Shown here: positions 1 to 8,559 of the stretch, in pieces | Numbering within the stretch: the first letter of the stretch is position 1 | Layout: every line of letters begins with the position of its first letter | Assembly (NCBI RefSeq): GCF_040720935.1 | Contig: NZ_JBFDAE010000020.1 | Coordinates: forward strand, 1-64,000 | Reading direction: 5' to 3' | DNA: 64,000 nucleotides | Source: Jejuia sp040720935 | Lineage (GTDB): Bacteria > Bacteroidota > Bacteroidia > Flavobacteriales > Flavobacteriaceae | Notes under the pieces: model-generated | The model's database searches: none | Told to the model about the DNA's origin: nothing | The model's input: only the letters and a program-made list of their open reading frames with translations | Translations under genes and position numbers: made by a program

Positions 1-2
1 TT

Positions 3-98
3 CCAATAAGACCAAACAGGTCTTTTGAACGAAATACAGGAAAATATCGCACTCGAATTAAGCCTAAAATAACTAAAAATCAAAAAGATAGCATTTGA
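3..98 (+). CDS. C-terminal end of a toxin or immunity gene (partial)
   Basis: An open frame enters from the left edge and ends at TGA 96-98. It encodes about 31 residues, basic and rich in K, R and T, with no recognised motif. It is followed by the same hairpin-plus-terminator arrangement that follows complete cassettes further on, so it is probably the end of the preceding Rhs unit. I cannot tell whether it is a toxin or an immunity gene. A basic tail would suit a nuclease toxin, but that is a guess. Confidence 0.45.
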   Translation, partial: PIRPNRSFERNTGKYRTRIKPKITKNQKDSI

Positions 99-123
99 AA
101 AGGTCTTAACTTAATGACATTGA

Positions 124-144
124 GTGCTCGTTCGCAACGAGTAC
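124..144 (+). repeat. Hairpin of the H family
   Basis: A 9-bp stem (GTGCTCGTT / AACGAGTAC) with a CGC loop is followed by the constant tail CCGTACCGAGTAAG seen in the H blocks of the array. The stem differs from most other copies but the tail is the same. Confidence 0.7.
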
Positions 145-171
145 CGTACCGAGTAAGAAAATAAGAAGAGA

Positions 172-203
172 AAAGCTTTTACAGAGATGTAAAGGCTTTT
201 TTA
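172..203 (+). terminator. Terminator after the left partial gene
   Basis: A 12-bp stem (AAAGCTTTTACA / TGTAAAGGCTTT, one G-T pair) with a GAGA loop runs into a T tract. Near-identical copies occur at 17703 and 21353, and a decayed copy at 8235, always a short distance after an H-type hairpin. The minus-strand XRE remnant ends just beyond it, so it may serve both strands. Confidence 0.75.
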
Positions 204-354
204 TTGCACTAACTTTTGGGTAAGGTCAGCTTTAAGCACAAAAGCAGAGAGGAAATCCTTAACTGTTTCCTTTTGTTTTTTAGAGAGTTTTTGAGCCTTG
301 TTGAACAAAGTAAGTAAATCTATGTCTTCTATGGTGTCCTGTGCTATGTTCTCC
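201..354 (-). pseudogene. C-terminal remnant of an XRE-type regulator
   Basis: On the minus strand an open frame runs from the H repeat boundary at about 354 to a stop at 201-203. It encodes about 50 residues, including KLSKKQKETVKDFLSAF and a final KADLTQKLVQ. I recognise this as the C-terminal tail of small helix-turn-helix (XRE) proteins common in Flavobacteriia. The HTH part and the start codon are missing. The frame stays open right up to the first base of the H repeat, so the gene looks cut there by the cassette junction. Family assignment is from memory. Confidence 0.55.
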
Positions 355-637
355 CCAGCTAGTCCTCGTATCGGCTAGCGCTTCGTCTTTGACGAGTGCC
401 GTACCGAGCAAGCGTACCAAATATGTTTTAAGTGTCTCCTAACGGGACGTTTCTTCGTTTCAAGACACACTTTCCAAAATCAAAATAAAGCCCTATTTTT
501 ATATCATATTTTTACTGTTTTAGTGCTTATAATACATACCAAAAACGCAAAAAATGGTAAGTTTTTAATATACTAAAAAACACAAACGTTCTTATACATA
601 AAGCCTTTGCGGGTGTTTTGATTAGGCTTCCTTCGGA
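355..637 (+). repeat. Cassette 1 leader: H block plus conserved leader
   Basis: The H block (355-413) contains GCTAGTC/GGCTAGC and TCGTC/GACGA stems and ends in GTACCGAGTAAGC. The leader (414-637) is shared with the other cassettes. It contains a conserved imperfect stem-loop, TTACTGTTTT (512-521) pairing with AAAATGGTAA (551-560), and ends in a stop codon shortly before FGM-TLPNR. Confidence 0.85.
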
Positions 638-1759
638 ATGACCCTGCCCAATCGTAGTGGTAATGCGGGTTCTTACCGATATGGCTTCCAGGGACAGGAG
701 AAGGATGATGAGATTAAGGGGGAAGGGAATAGCTTGAACTATAAGTATAGGATGCACGACCCTAGGGTGGGTAGGTTTTTTGCTGTTGACCCGTTGACTC
801 ATAAGTACCCACATTATTCACCGTATGCTTTTAGCGGTAATAAAGTTATATCCCATGGAGAGTTAGAAGGATTAGAAGAATATTGGGTGATTTATGGAGA
901 TAAACTAAAAGTTTGGAAAGGAGAAGAAGGGTTGAAATTGTATTCAAGTAAGCATGCTGCGTTCAAGGTTCAACTTCAACAGGCTTTAATTGCAGAAAAA
1001 AGATATAGAGAGGGGTCTCAATTTACGCAAGAAACTAGAAGCAAAGCGGAGATTGAAAAGCAAAAAAGGGAGATAAAATCTGCAAGAAAACGCCAAGAAT
1101 TAATGGTTCAAACCTATAGTAACCCTGGTATGCAAGTCTCTTATGGTGTACTAATTGGATTTGGGGAAGCCCCAGCAATTATAGCAGGTGAATACGTAGT
1201 TGATAAAGCTATTGATATATATCAACTTTATAGAGTTTTTAAGCAATCTAAGCTTGCTGCTAAAGCTGTGAAAACTACTGATAATGTTGGTGGTGGTATT
1301 AATAATGTAGGAAATAAAAATATTGGATTAAGACAGTTAAGCTCGGCAATTAATCCGACTAGGTCAAAAGCTAATTGTGTATCTTGTGCTGTAGAATTCC
1401 ATAAAGCTTTAATTGGAAGAGTTTTTAGTGAAGCTAAAAAAGCAGGAGGGAGAGGTTTAAAATTCGATGACGCTTTAGCTTTCATCAAAAATAGTTTTGA
1501 TGATGCAACAGTAACTCAATGGCGAGTTGACCCAACGAATTTATTTAAAAATTTAAATAAATTAGATACTGATTCTGTGATACTCTTTTCTCATTTTGAT
1601 GATACTACAAAGGCTACAATTGGTTTTGATGCACATGCTTTTAATGCCGTCAAAGAAAATGGTATTTGGAGGCTGTATGATGTCCAAAATGGAAGTGAGA
1701 TTTCATGGAAATACTATAAGAATATAAGTAAGAACTTCTCTATAATACGAATAGAATAA
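638..1759 (+). CDS. Orphan Rhs tip with papain-fold (Tox-PL-like) toxin
   Basis: Residues 1-80 are the end of an Rhs core (YRYGFQGQEKDDE, HDPRVGRFFAVDPL). A variable linker follows to about 240. The last 130 residues look like a papain-fold toxin (Tox-PL type, cysteine protease or glutamine deamidase): NCVSCA gives a candidate Cys247, DAHAFNAV gives His333, and LYDVQNG gives Asp348. In this frame a stop precedes the ATG, so the first start is the Met of the FGM motif. No Shine-Dalgarno is visible and expression in place is uncertain. The immunity gene starts directly after the stop. The active site is inferred from motif spacing only. Confidence 0.7.
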   Translation: MTLPNRSGNAGSYRYGFQGQEKDDEIKGEGNSLNYKYRMHDPRVGRFFAVDPLTHKYPHYSPYAFSGNKVISHGELEGLEEYWVIYGDKLKVWKGEEGLKLYSSKHAAFKVQLQQALIAEKRYREGSQFTQETRSKAEIEKQKREIKSARKRQELMVQTYSNPGMQVSYGVLIGFGEAPAIIAGEYVVDKAIDIYQLYRVFKQSKLAAKAVKTTDNVGGGINNVGNKNIGLRQLSSAINPTRSKANCVSCAVEFHKALIGRVFSEAKKAGGRGLKFDDALAFIKNSFDDATVTQWRVDPTNLFKNLNKLDTDSVILFSHFDDTTKATIGFDAHAFNAVKENGIWRLYDVQNGSEISWKYYKNISKNFSIIRIE

Positions 1760-2287
1760 ATGTATGATTATTTAATCAAAAAGTTAACGAAAGGGTTGAC
1801 CATCAATAAAAAAATTGAAAATGAAAAATATGTTTATATTTTTTTGCTAGATGATAATTTAAATAGTGGAAAGACTACATATAAAAATGATTATGTTGGA
1901 AGTTCAGGACCGCTTATAATAAATAAATTGACCAAAGAAGCAAAATTCATCTCATTATCTGAATTGTTCTCAGATGAATATTTCGATTATTCACTTTTCT
2001 CAAATTTTCCCATATTCAAAAATGAGGAAGATTTAATTTCTAGAATAATAGAAAACAGATATATTAACCCTGATGACTTTTTTGATATTGCTAAATTGAA
2101 AGATTATAGTGATTTTATTCTAGAAATAGATTCTTCTGATACAGATAAAATAATACTAAAGTGTGAAAAAAAAGAAATTAAGAACTTTTTTTTGAGCTTT
2201 CTTCTAAAAATTAGTGCTGATGTTAAAATTTTAGATGATTATACCTTAAAAGTAAATTTATTGATAAATTCTGATAATAATGGATAA
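1760..2287 (+). CDS. Putative immunity protein to the papain-fold toxin
   Basis: A protein of 175 residues starts on the base after the toxin stop. It has no signal peptide or membrane segment, so it should be cytoplasmic. It is rich in D, E, K and I, and the coding sequence is very AT-rich, like most immunity genes here. I do not recognise the family. The immunity role rests only on its position directly after the toxin domain and before the next leader. Confidence 0.65.
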   Translation: MYDYLIKKLTKGLTINKKIENEKYVYIFLLDDNLNSGKTTYKNDYVGSSGPLIINKLTKEAKFISLSELFSDEYFDYSLFSNFPIFKNEEDLISRIIENRYINPDDFFDIAKLKDYSDFILEIDSSDTDKIILKCEKKEIKNFFLSFLLKISADVKILDDYTLKVNLLINSDNNG

Positions 2288-2417
2288 TGGTCTAAACTAG
2301 TAAATATCCTCACTGCCACTTACAACACACACATTGACATTAATAGTTGAAACAAGCAAAATGCATTCAAGTAAAAATGCTATGGAAAACGGTATTGCTT
2401 CTGTAAAGAATAATGCC

Positions 2418-2701
2418 CCAGCTAGTCCTCGTATCGGCTAGCGCTTCGTCTTTGACGAGTGCCGTACAGAGTAAGCAAGTGCCAAATATATGTAGAGCGT
2501 CTCCAAGCGGGACTTTTCTTCGTTTCAAGACACACTTTCCAAAATCAAAATAAAGCCCTATTTTTACTCTATATTTTACCGTTTTAGTGCATGCAAAACG
2601 TGCCAAAAAAGCAAAAAAAGGTAAGTTTTTAAGGTATTTAAAAACACGAACGTTCTTATACATAAAGCCTTTGCGGGTGTTTTGATTAGGCTTCCTTTGG
2701 T
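2418..2701 (+). repeat. Cassette 2 leader: H block plus conserved leader
   Basis: H block 2418-2476 (variant GTACAGAGTAAGC), leader to 2701. The leader keeps the TTACC...GGTAA stem-loop and the ACGTTCTTATACATAAAGCC segment just before the FGM-TLPNR start. Confidence 0.85.
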
Positions 2702-3724
2702 ATGACCCTGCCCAATCGTAGTGGTAGTGCGGGTTCGTATCGCTATGGTTTCCAAGGGCAGGAGAAGGATGATGAGGTTAAGGGGGAAGGGAATTCGCTT
2801 AATTATAAGTATAGGATGCATGACCCAAGGGTGGGTAGGTTTTTTGCGGTTGACCCTCTAGATTCCAAATATCCATGGAATTCTCCATATGCATTTAGCG
2901 AAAATCAAGTAATCCAGTTCATAGAGTTAGAAGGAGCAGAGGTATTCTTATCTGAGGCACAAAAGTTTGACTATGACCAATCTGCAACAGCTTCACCAGT
3001 TGCTGTTTTTCTTATCAATACGCTAATATCTGGATATAATAATATTATTGTTGCTCCATTTAATTATGCGGGTAAAATTGATGAGGCGAATAGGAATGCG
3101 GGAGGTAACGCATTTACACTATTAAACTCTGGAGGGGCGAATAAAATTAAGAGTGATGTAGTCTCATCAGCTACAGCTGTAAATAATTACGTTGAAAAAA
3201 GACCTCTGCCTACCTTGTGGTCTGTAGATTTAAGGGATAAAGTACTTGAAGACCCAACTGGATTTGCAGAAGACGGTGTTTCGAGTTTTATTCCAATAGG
3301 GGCTTCAACTAATTTATTAAAGTTACAAAAATTAATTCCTGATGTTAAATTAAAAACCCCTAAAGCATTAGATGAAGTTTTTCAAGTTGTTAATGAATTA
3401 CAAAGACATCATTTAATACCAGAATCTTTGGAGGATATACCATTTATAAGAAAGGCTTTTAAAGGTGGTTTTGAGCATAAATTTAAAGATTTAGAAAGAT
3501 ATCTGAAAAAGAATGAAAGAGGAGTACATGCTAAACACACTAAATACACAAATCAGATTAGAGAATATGTAGAAAAACTTGACATGACTAAATTCAATCC
3601 TCAACAAGCGAAAGAAAGATTAGAGAAGTTAAGTGAGTATGTTGAGGGGGTTATTGAATCAAATCCAAATACTAAACTTAACGATTTAGACCTAAAACTT
3701 GAAAATTTTGACCCAAATAATTAA
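2702..3724 (+). CDS. Orphan Rhs tip with AHH/HNH-type nuclease toxin
   Basis: An Rhs-core remnant (1-78) is followed by an Ala/Ser/Asn-rich linker and a C-terminal domain with QRHHLIPESL (His236/His237) and, about 40 residues later, GVHAKHTKYTNQIREY (His276, His279). This resembles the AHH subgroup of HNH/Endo VII nucleases, where a double-His start and a later H-x-x-H-x-x-Y segment form the metal site. Predicted action is DNA cleavage in the target cytoplasm. The start is the FGM methionine, as in the other cassettes. The following gene is Imm11-like, which fits a toxin module. Confidence 0.7.
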   Translation: MTLPNRSGSAGSYRYGFQGQEKDDEVKGEGNSLNYKYRMHDPRVGRFFAVDPLDSKYPWNSPYAFSENQVIQFIELEGAEVFLSEAQKFDYDQSATASPVAVFLINTLISGYNNIIVAPFNYAGKIDEANRNAGGNAFTLLNSGGANKIKSDVVSSATAVNNYVEKRPLPTLWSVDLRDKVLEDPTGFAEDGVSSFIPIGASTNLLKLQKLIPDVKLKTPKALDEVFQVVNELQRHHLIPESLEDIPFIRKAFKGGFEHKFKDLERYLKKNERGVHAKHTKYTNQIREYVEKLDMTKFNPQQAKERLEKLSEYVEGVIESNPNTKLNDLDLKLENFDPNN

Positions 3725-3726
3725 TA

Positions 3727-4404
3727 ATGAGACTATATAAAATTTCGGAATCAACGAATTTAAAAATTACTGGAGACTTTCCTCAATCACAGAAAATGAT
3801 AAAAGGCTATGATTATGATGCTCCAAACTCAAGTTACATATTGTATGAAAATAGAAATAAAGAAATAAATTTCACCCCAAACTTAGATAGTTTTTTACTA
3901 CAAAAAGAAGCAAATAAAACAGATGTTATAAGTGCTACGCCTCTAGGTGGAATGGGGTTTATGGTAAGCGATAAGTTAAAAGACTTATTGACAAAATTTA
4001 ATTTAATTGACCATAAATATTTTAAAGCATCATTTGTACATGGTGAAAAGAAATATAATGATTATCAGAGATTACATTTTATATCTAAATTATATAAAAA
4101 GGTGGAGTTCAAAAGCTCTGACTTTATAATATCTGGGGGTAAAGAAATAGATTTTAATAACTTTTCTGATTTGAATTTAAAATCCAAAGAGTTAGGAGTT
4201 AATGGTGAAATTTATGCTAAAAGATTATGTTTTAAGTCTAACATATTGAAAAATCTTGATTTATTTTTCATAGGCTTTTTTGATTTCAATACATACATTT
4301 CTGAAAATTTAAAAAATGAAATAGAATTAAATAATATTACAGGTCTTAATATAGTAGAAGTTGTTGTGGAAGTTTCCAACGGCTTGATAATAATAGATGT
4401 ATAG
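3727..4404 (+). CDS. Imm11/DUF1629-like immunity protein
   Basis: A protein of 225 residues starts 2 bp after the toxin stop. The middle part (GGMGFMVSDKLKDLLTKFNL, then YF.ASF, YNDYQRLHF and a VEFKSSDF segment) resembles Imm11 (DUF1629), a family found next to polymorphic toxins. There is no signal peptide, so it should be cytoplasmic, as expected for a nuclease antidote. Similarity is judged by eye and the pairing with the AHH nuclease by adjacency. Confidence 0.65.
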   Translation: MRLYKISESTNLKITGDFPQSQKMIKGYDYDAPNSSYILYENRNKEINFTPNLDSFLLQKEANKTDVISATPLGGMGFMVSDKLKDLLTKFNLIDHKYFKASFVHGEKKYNDYQRLHFISKLYKKVEFKSSDFIISGGKEIDFNNFSDLNLKSKELGVNGEIYAKRLCFKSNILKNLDLFFIGFFDFNTYISENLKNEIELNNITGLNIVEVVVEVSNGLIIIDV

Positions 4405-4445
4405 TCTTCATTCAACCAATGAAAAAGTGAAATGCATTCAAGCCC

Positions 4446-4799
4446 CGCTCGCGCCCGAATGAGTGAACGCTCGCGCTTCGTCTTTGACGAGTGCCGTATC
4501 GAGTAAGCAAGTGCCAAATATATTTAAAACGTTTCCAAGCGGGACGTTTCTTCGTTTCAATACACCCCAGCTAGTCCTCGTATCGGCTAGCGCTTCGTCT
4601 TTGACGAGTGCCGTACCGAGTAAGCAGGTGCCAAATATATGTAGAGCGTCTCCAAGCGGGACGTTTCTTTGTTTCAAACCACACTTACCAAAAACCAAAA
4701 TAAAGCCCTATTTTTACCGTACATTTTTGGTTTACCTAAAAACACAAACGTTCTTATACATAAGGCCTTTGCGGGTGTTTTGATTAGGCTACCTTCGGA
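4446..4799 (+). repeat. Cassette 3 leader: collapsed double unit
   Basis: Two leader starts lie in tandem. The first has an unusual GC-rich stem (CGCTCGCG repeated, about 4446-4508) joined to the common GACGAGTGCCGTATCGAGTAAGC-type tail and about 55 bp of leader. A full H block then restarts at 4567-4625. The second leader is shorter than usual because most of the central stem-loop is missing. This looks like the scar of a lost cassette or an unequal crossover. Confidence 0.75.
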
Positions 4800-5843
4800 A
4801 TGACCCTGCCAAACCGCCACGGGGCAACGGATGACTACCGTTACGGCTTCCAAGGACAGGAGAAGGATGATGAAGTTAAAGGGGAAGGGAATAGCTTGAA
4901 CTATAAGTTTAGAATGCACGATCCTAGAGTTGGGAGATTCTTTGCGGTTGACCCGTTAACATGGAAATACCCTGAATTAACCCCTTATCAATTTAGCAGT
5001 AATAGTCCAATTGGGATGTTAGAAATTGAAGGTCTAGAAGGAACACCAGGTCATGGGTTATATGCAAAATATAGTGGATGGCAGCAACCCTTGACTAATG
5101 AATTTAGAAGTGTTGCTAATGAACGTGTAGAACAAAATTTAATTCATGGACCAATATCTTTAGCAAAGAGTTTTTGGGATAACCCAGTTCTAACTTCAGC
5201 AACAATATTGAATGGTATAAGGTGGTCAAATTTCAAAAAGGGAATAAATGAATTTACCACAAACTTAAAAAATGACGACCCTAGAGCCGCTGGTGATATT
5301 GCTTCTGCATTTACTACGAGCTATGCGGGGGCTTTTACGGGGCCTTTGCTATCTTCAACAAACTTATTTACAAAGTTTAGCCCATTCACATCACAAGCGT
5401 TAAAAAGTCTAGATAATATAGTCTCCACGGGCTTTGCAAAAACAAGAGCTTATACATACGCAGAACAACTCCTGCAGACAAGAAGTAATAGAAAACTGCC
5501 AAGAAGTGTGTCTGTCGTTTATGATAAGTCAACCGGCAAATATTATTTAGGAGAAAGTGGTGTATTGAAATCTAATAGTCCAGATTTAACATCTGAATTA
5601 AAAAACATGTTGCCTGAAAGGAGTGGAACGAAAACAGATGTAGCTAATTGTTCAGAATGTAACGCTTTAAACAATGCCTTTAAGGATAAAGCTAAAATCG
5701 AAAATTTAGAGATTCATACAGTCGAAATACAAAAACCTAGACCAAAAAATAATAATACATCAAATATAAAAGATAATCCTCCTTGCGATAATTGTACAAT
5801 AACAACTAAAGATGTTACAAATACGGTTAATGGAGGAGGTTAA
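4800..5843 (+). CDS. Orphan Rhs tip with YwqJ-like deaminase toxin
   Basis: After the Rhs remnant (1-80) and a linker, the C-terminal third matches the YwqJ-type deaminase pattern: LPRSVSVVYDKSTGKYYLGE at about 233-252, NCSECNAL with the C-x-E zinc and catalytic pair (Cys284, Glu286), and PPCDNC with the second metal pair (Cys329, Cys332). Deaminases of this fold modify nucleic-acid bases or nucleotides, but the substrate cannot be told from sequence. The last residues contain GGAGGAGG-encoding DNA that can act as the ribosome site of the next gene. Confidence 0.8.
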   Translation: MTLPNRHGATDDYRYGFQGQEKDDEVKGEGNSLNYKFRMHDPRVGRFFAVDPLTWKYPELTPYQFSSNSPIGMLEIEGLEGTPGHGLYAKYSGWQQPLTNEFRSVANERVEQNLIHGPISLAKSFWDNPVLTSATILNGIRWSNFKKGINEFTTNLKNDDPRAAGDIASAFTTSYAGAFTGPLLSSTNLFTKFSPFTSQALKSLDNIVSTGFAKTRAYTYAEQLLQTRSNRKLPRSVSVVYDKSTGKYYLGESGVLKSNSPDLTSELKNMLPERSGTKTDVANCSECNALNNAFKDKAKIENLEIHTVEIQKPRPKNNNTSNIKDNPPCDNCTITTKDVTNTVNGGG

Positions 5844-5853
5844 ATATAAAATT

Positions 5854-6381
5854 ATGAACATGGAAACTTTTAAGAAAATATCAATCAATGGTAGGTTGGC
5901 TTATTCAATCTATTGTTTGAAACTATTTATAAAAGAAAAATTCATTGAATTCTCTGATAACCAAGAGTTGCTTTTTATTTTGAATGAGATAAGTGAAGGA
6001 TTGAATGAAAAATATCCTGAAAATTTTGAACAAAAAATCACAGAATTATCGCCAAATTCAATATTAGATTCTCATCCTGATAATAATTTTAAAAAATATA
6101 CTTTTTTTAAAACTTCAGAATTAGAAAGTTTTAAAGTTTTATATAATAATTTACCACAATCAGTAATTGAGATTATAGATAGTGTCATAGAGTTAGCTTT
6201 ATGTAATATTTACAAAAATACAGGAGAATATAGTGAATGCACATTTAATGAATTGTTATATATATTTCAGATATTAAAAAGAGAAAAATTCAATCTGCCA
6301 ATTATACCTAATGTTATTATGAATTCAAGTTTCAATCAAAATAATGGTTGGGGAAATAGTATAAAATTACCTGCTCTTTGA
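5854..6381 (+). CDS. Putative immunity protein to the deaminase toxin
   Basis: A protein of 175 residues. I chose ATG 5854 because a GGAGGAGG ribosome-site-like run (about 5832-5839) lies 14 bp upstream, inside the end of the toxin gene. An in-frame ATG at 5812 would overlap the toxin by 32 bp and lacks such a site. There is no signal peptide and it is mostly helical in appearance. Family not recognised, role inferred from position. Confidence 0.65.
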   Translation: MNMETFKKISINGRLAYSIYCLKLFIKEKFIEFSDNQELLFILNEISEGLNEKYPENFEQKITELSPNSILDSHPDNNFKKYTFFKTSELESFKVLYNNLPQSVIEIIDSVIELALCNIYKNTGEYSECTFNELLYIFQILKREKFNLPIIPNVIMNSSFNQNNGWGNSIKLPAL

Positions 6382-6415
6382 AGTTTGCAACTTCGAAACA
6401 ATACCCCAGCTAGTC

Positions 6416-6690
6416 CTCGTATCGGCTAGCGCTTCGTCTTTGACGAGTGCCGTACAGAGTAAGCAAGTGCCAAATATATGTAGAGCGTCTCCAAGCGGGA
6501 CGTTTCTTCGTTTCAAGACACACTTTCCAAAACCAAAATAAAGCCCTATTTTTACTCTATGTTTTTGCCATTTTGGTTCTTATAAAACGTACCGAAAAAG
6601 CAAAAAATGGCAGGTTTTTAATATATTAAAAAACACAAACGTTCTTATACATAAAGCCTTTGCGGGTGTTTTGATTAGGCTTCCTTTGGA
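6416..6690 (+). repeat. Cassette 4 leader: H block plus conserved leader
   Basis: H block 6416-6474, leader to 6690. Here the leader stem is TGCCATTTT (6566-6574) with AAAATGGCA (6604-6612). Both arms have changed relative to the TTACC/GGTAA form of other copies, keeping the pairing. Confidence 0.85.
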
Positions 6691-7694
6691 ATGACCCTGC
6701 CCAATCGTAGTGGTAGTGCGGGTTCTTATAGGTATGGGTTTAATGTAATGGAGAAAGATGATGAGTTAAAAGGTAATAATAATAGTTATGACTTTGGTGC
6801 TAGGTGTACGACCCTAGGGTTGGTAGATGGTTTGCTACAGACCCGTCTGAAAGTAAATATGCAAGTTTTTCTCCATATAATTTTGTGCTTAATACTCCTT
6901 TGATGGCAATTGACCCAGATGGAAAAGATGTATATTTAATTATTTGGTTTACTAAATCGGGAGATATTGGACATGTTGGTATTGCAGTAGATAATTATAA
7001 AAAAGTAGAAGAAAAAGTGATGGTCAATGGAATTGAAGTTACAAATGTTAAATATGTAAAAGACGGAACTGTTACTTTTTATGACTTTGCTCCTAGTGAA
7101 GCAACTAATGATGTTAATGATTTTGACAAAAATATAAGAGGATACTTAAGTTCATTATCTAATATCTCCGTTGAAGAAATAAAATCTGATGGAGGTTCCT
7201 TTGGTTTAAAAGATTTTTTTGATGTTGGTGGAGAGCAAGATTCACCAGCAGATGGCTTAATTCAATTATATACAAGTGTTAGTAAGGATAATATAATTAA
7301 GAGAAATCTTGAAGAACAATTTGACAAACAAGGTGAATTTATAAACGAAGAATCAGATGAAATATTTGAATTTTTCTATAATGGAGTTAACGCAAACTGC
7401 ACTGGGTTTGTAATATGCCCAATTACTGATATTAGTACTGATTTTGATGAAATCACTGCTTTGGAACACATAAAGCATGATGGCGGAAAACTTGGTTCAA
7501 TGGGAGGTGTTATAGAAATACCTGCTATGGATATAACTACAGAAACACCAAATAGGTTGTTTCAACAATTGAAGAAATTAGTTGAACAAAATCCAGAACT
7601 AGGTAAAGTCATAAGGGATGCTGGTGGAAGCAGGAAACCTTTAATAGATGCTTTAACTAATGATAGAATAAAGGATAAAACACCAAATAATTAA
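6691..7694 (+). pseudogene. Frameshifted Rhs tip with permuted cysteine-hydrolase toxin
   Basis: The Rhs remnant starts at 6691 (MTLPNRSG...YRYGFNVMEKDDE) but leaves frame near 6804, where GCTAGGTGTACGAC lacks one A relative to the expected GCTAGGATGTACGAC. The downstream frame 6804-7694 is intact and opens with GTG at the shift. It carries GDIGHVGIAVDNY (His57 from the GTG), YDFAP and later NGVNANCTGFV (Cys199). His before Cys with these contexts resembles circularly permuted papain-like folds (PPPDE/NlpC type), which cut peptides or amides. The paired lipoprotein supports a periplasmic target. A GTG restart is possible. Confidence 0.6.
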
Positions 7695-7699
7695 TACCC

Positions 7700-8161
7700 G
7701 TGAAATTTTTTTTATTATCATTTCTAATTTTTATTGTGAATAGTTGTAACAGAGTACAAATAACTGATAGTGAAATGAATAATATTTGCTATGAATTTAT
7801 TAAAGGAATTCATTCTAAAGATTTAAAAAAGTGTTTGCATTTTGTTGATAAAAAGGCAGTCATTAAAAATTTTCAAGAAAGAAATGTTAGTATAAACGAT
7901 TTAGATGAATATTATATATTTGATATGCTGTTTTTAAAGTATAGCCCTCTAAAATCAAGAAAAAGTTTTTTTCAAGAGAAATTAATCAATTTCCATAAAG
8001 ATGATTTATTTTTAACGGTTTTAAATAAAAATGAAGATTTTATAAAGGTTAAAGTTGAATGGTATAACATATTTAATAGGAAAAGAAAAGAATGTTTGAT
8101 ATTTCAGTTTGTCCGTAAACGAATTACGGATTTTGGTATCTGTAGCGCCGCTACCCCCTGA
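7700..8161 (+). CDS. Lipoprotein immunity candidate for cassette 4
   Basis: 153 residues with a GTG start 5 bp after the toxin frame. A short hydrophobic signal (KFFLLSFLIFIVNSCNR) ends in a lipobox-like VNSC with Cys16, so the protein should be a lipoprotein facing the periplasm. This suits protection from a peptidoglycan or periplasmic hydrolase. The last residues (about SAATP) are encoded by the start of the following hairpin repeat, so the original C-terminus may have been replaced. No family recognised. Confidence 0.65.
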   Translation: MKFFLLSFLIFIVNSCNRVQITDSEMNNICYEFIKGIHSKDLKKCLHFVDKKAVIKNFQERNVSINDLDEYYIFDMLFLKYSPLKSRKSFFQEKLINFHKDDLFLTVLNKNEDFIKVKVEWYNIFNRKRKECLIFQFVRKRITDFGICSAATP

Positions 8162-8190
8162 TAGTGCTAGTTTGTCCGAGTAACGACTAC

Positions 8191-8246
8191 CGCTAGTTTG
8201 TAACTAGTGGCGATAAAAGTAAGAAAATAAAGAGAAAGCTTTTACA
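8191..8246 (+). repeat. H-type hairpin with decayed terminator
   Basis: CGCTAGTT-TGT-AACTAGTGGCG forms a stem-loop at 8191-8212, followed by TAAGAAAATAAAGAG and AAAGCTTTTACA at 8235-8246. The right arm of that terminator has decayed, unlike the copies at 172, 17703 and 21353. Confidence 0.6.
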
Positions 8247-8275
8247 GCAATCTAAAGGTATTCTATGATTAAAAC

Positions 8276-8559
8276 CCAGCTAGTCCTCGTATCGGCTAGC
8301 GCTTCGTCTTTGACGAGTGCCGTACCGAGTAAGCCCGCTAAAATACAGGGAAATCGTTTCCAAATGGGGCGTTTTTTTAATTTCAAATCACACTTTTCAA
8401 AATAAAAACAAAGCCCTATTTTTACTCTATATTTTACCGTTTTAGTGCATGCAAAACGTGCCAAAAAAGCAAAAAATGGTAAGTTTTTGGTTTATTTAAA
8501 AACACGAACGTTCTTATACATAAAGCCTTTGCGGGTGTTTTGATTAGGCTTCCTTCGGT
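8276..8559 (+). repeat. Cassette 5 leader: H block plus conserved leader
   Basis: H block 8276-8334, leader to 8559 with the stem TTACCGTTTT (8434-8443) / AAAATGGTAA (8473-8482), fully paired with one wobble. Confidence 0.85.

Noticed and set aside
355..413. H block as an integron attC site (59-bp imperfect palindrome between cassettes)
   Set aside because: Size and cassette logic fit, but no GTTRRRY or RYYYAAC core is present and no integron integrase is in the window. Kept only as a recombination-junction idea.
527..814. Minus-strand frames of about 70-110 codons over each leader and core start
   Set aside because: Shadows of the Rhs core on the opposite strand. They recur in every cassette because the repeat does.
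6447..6629. 60-codon frames in the leaders (here and at 17872-18054)
   Set aside because: They follow the conserved repeat in any frame, differ between copies and have no start signal, so they are by-products of the repeat.
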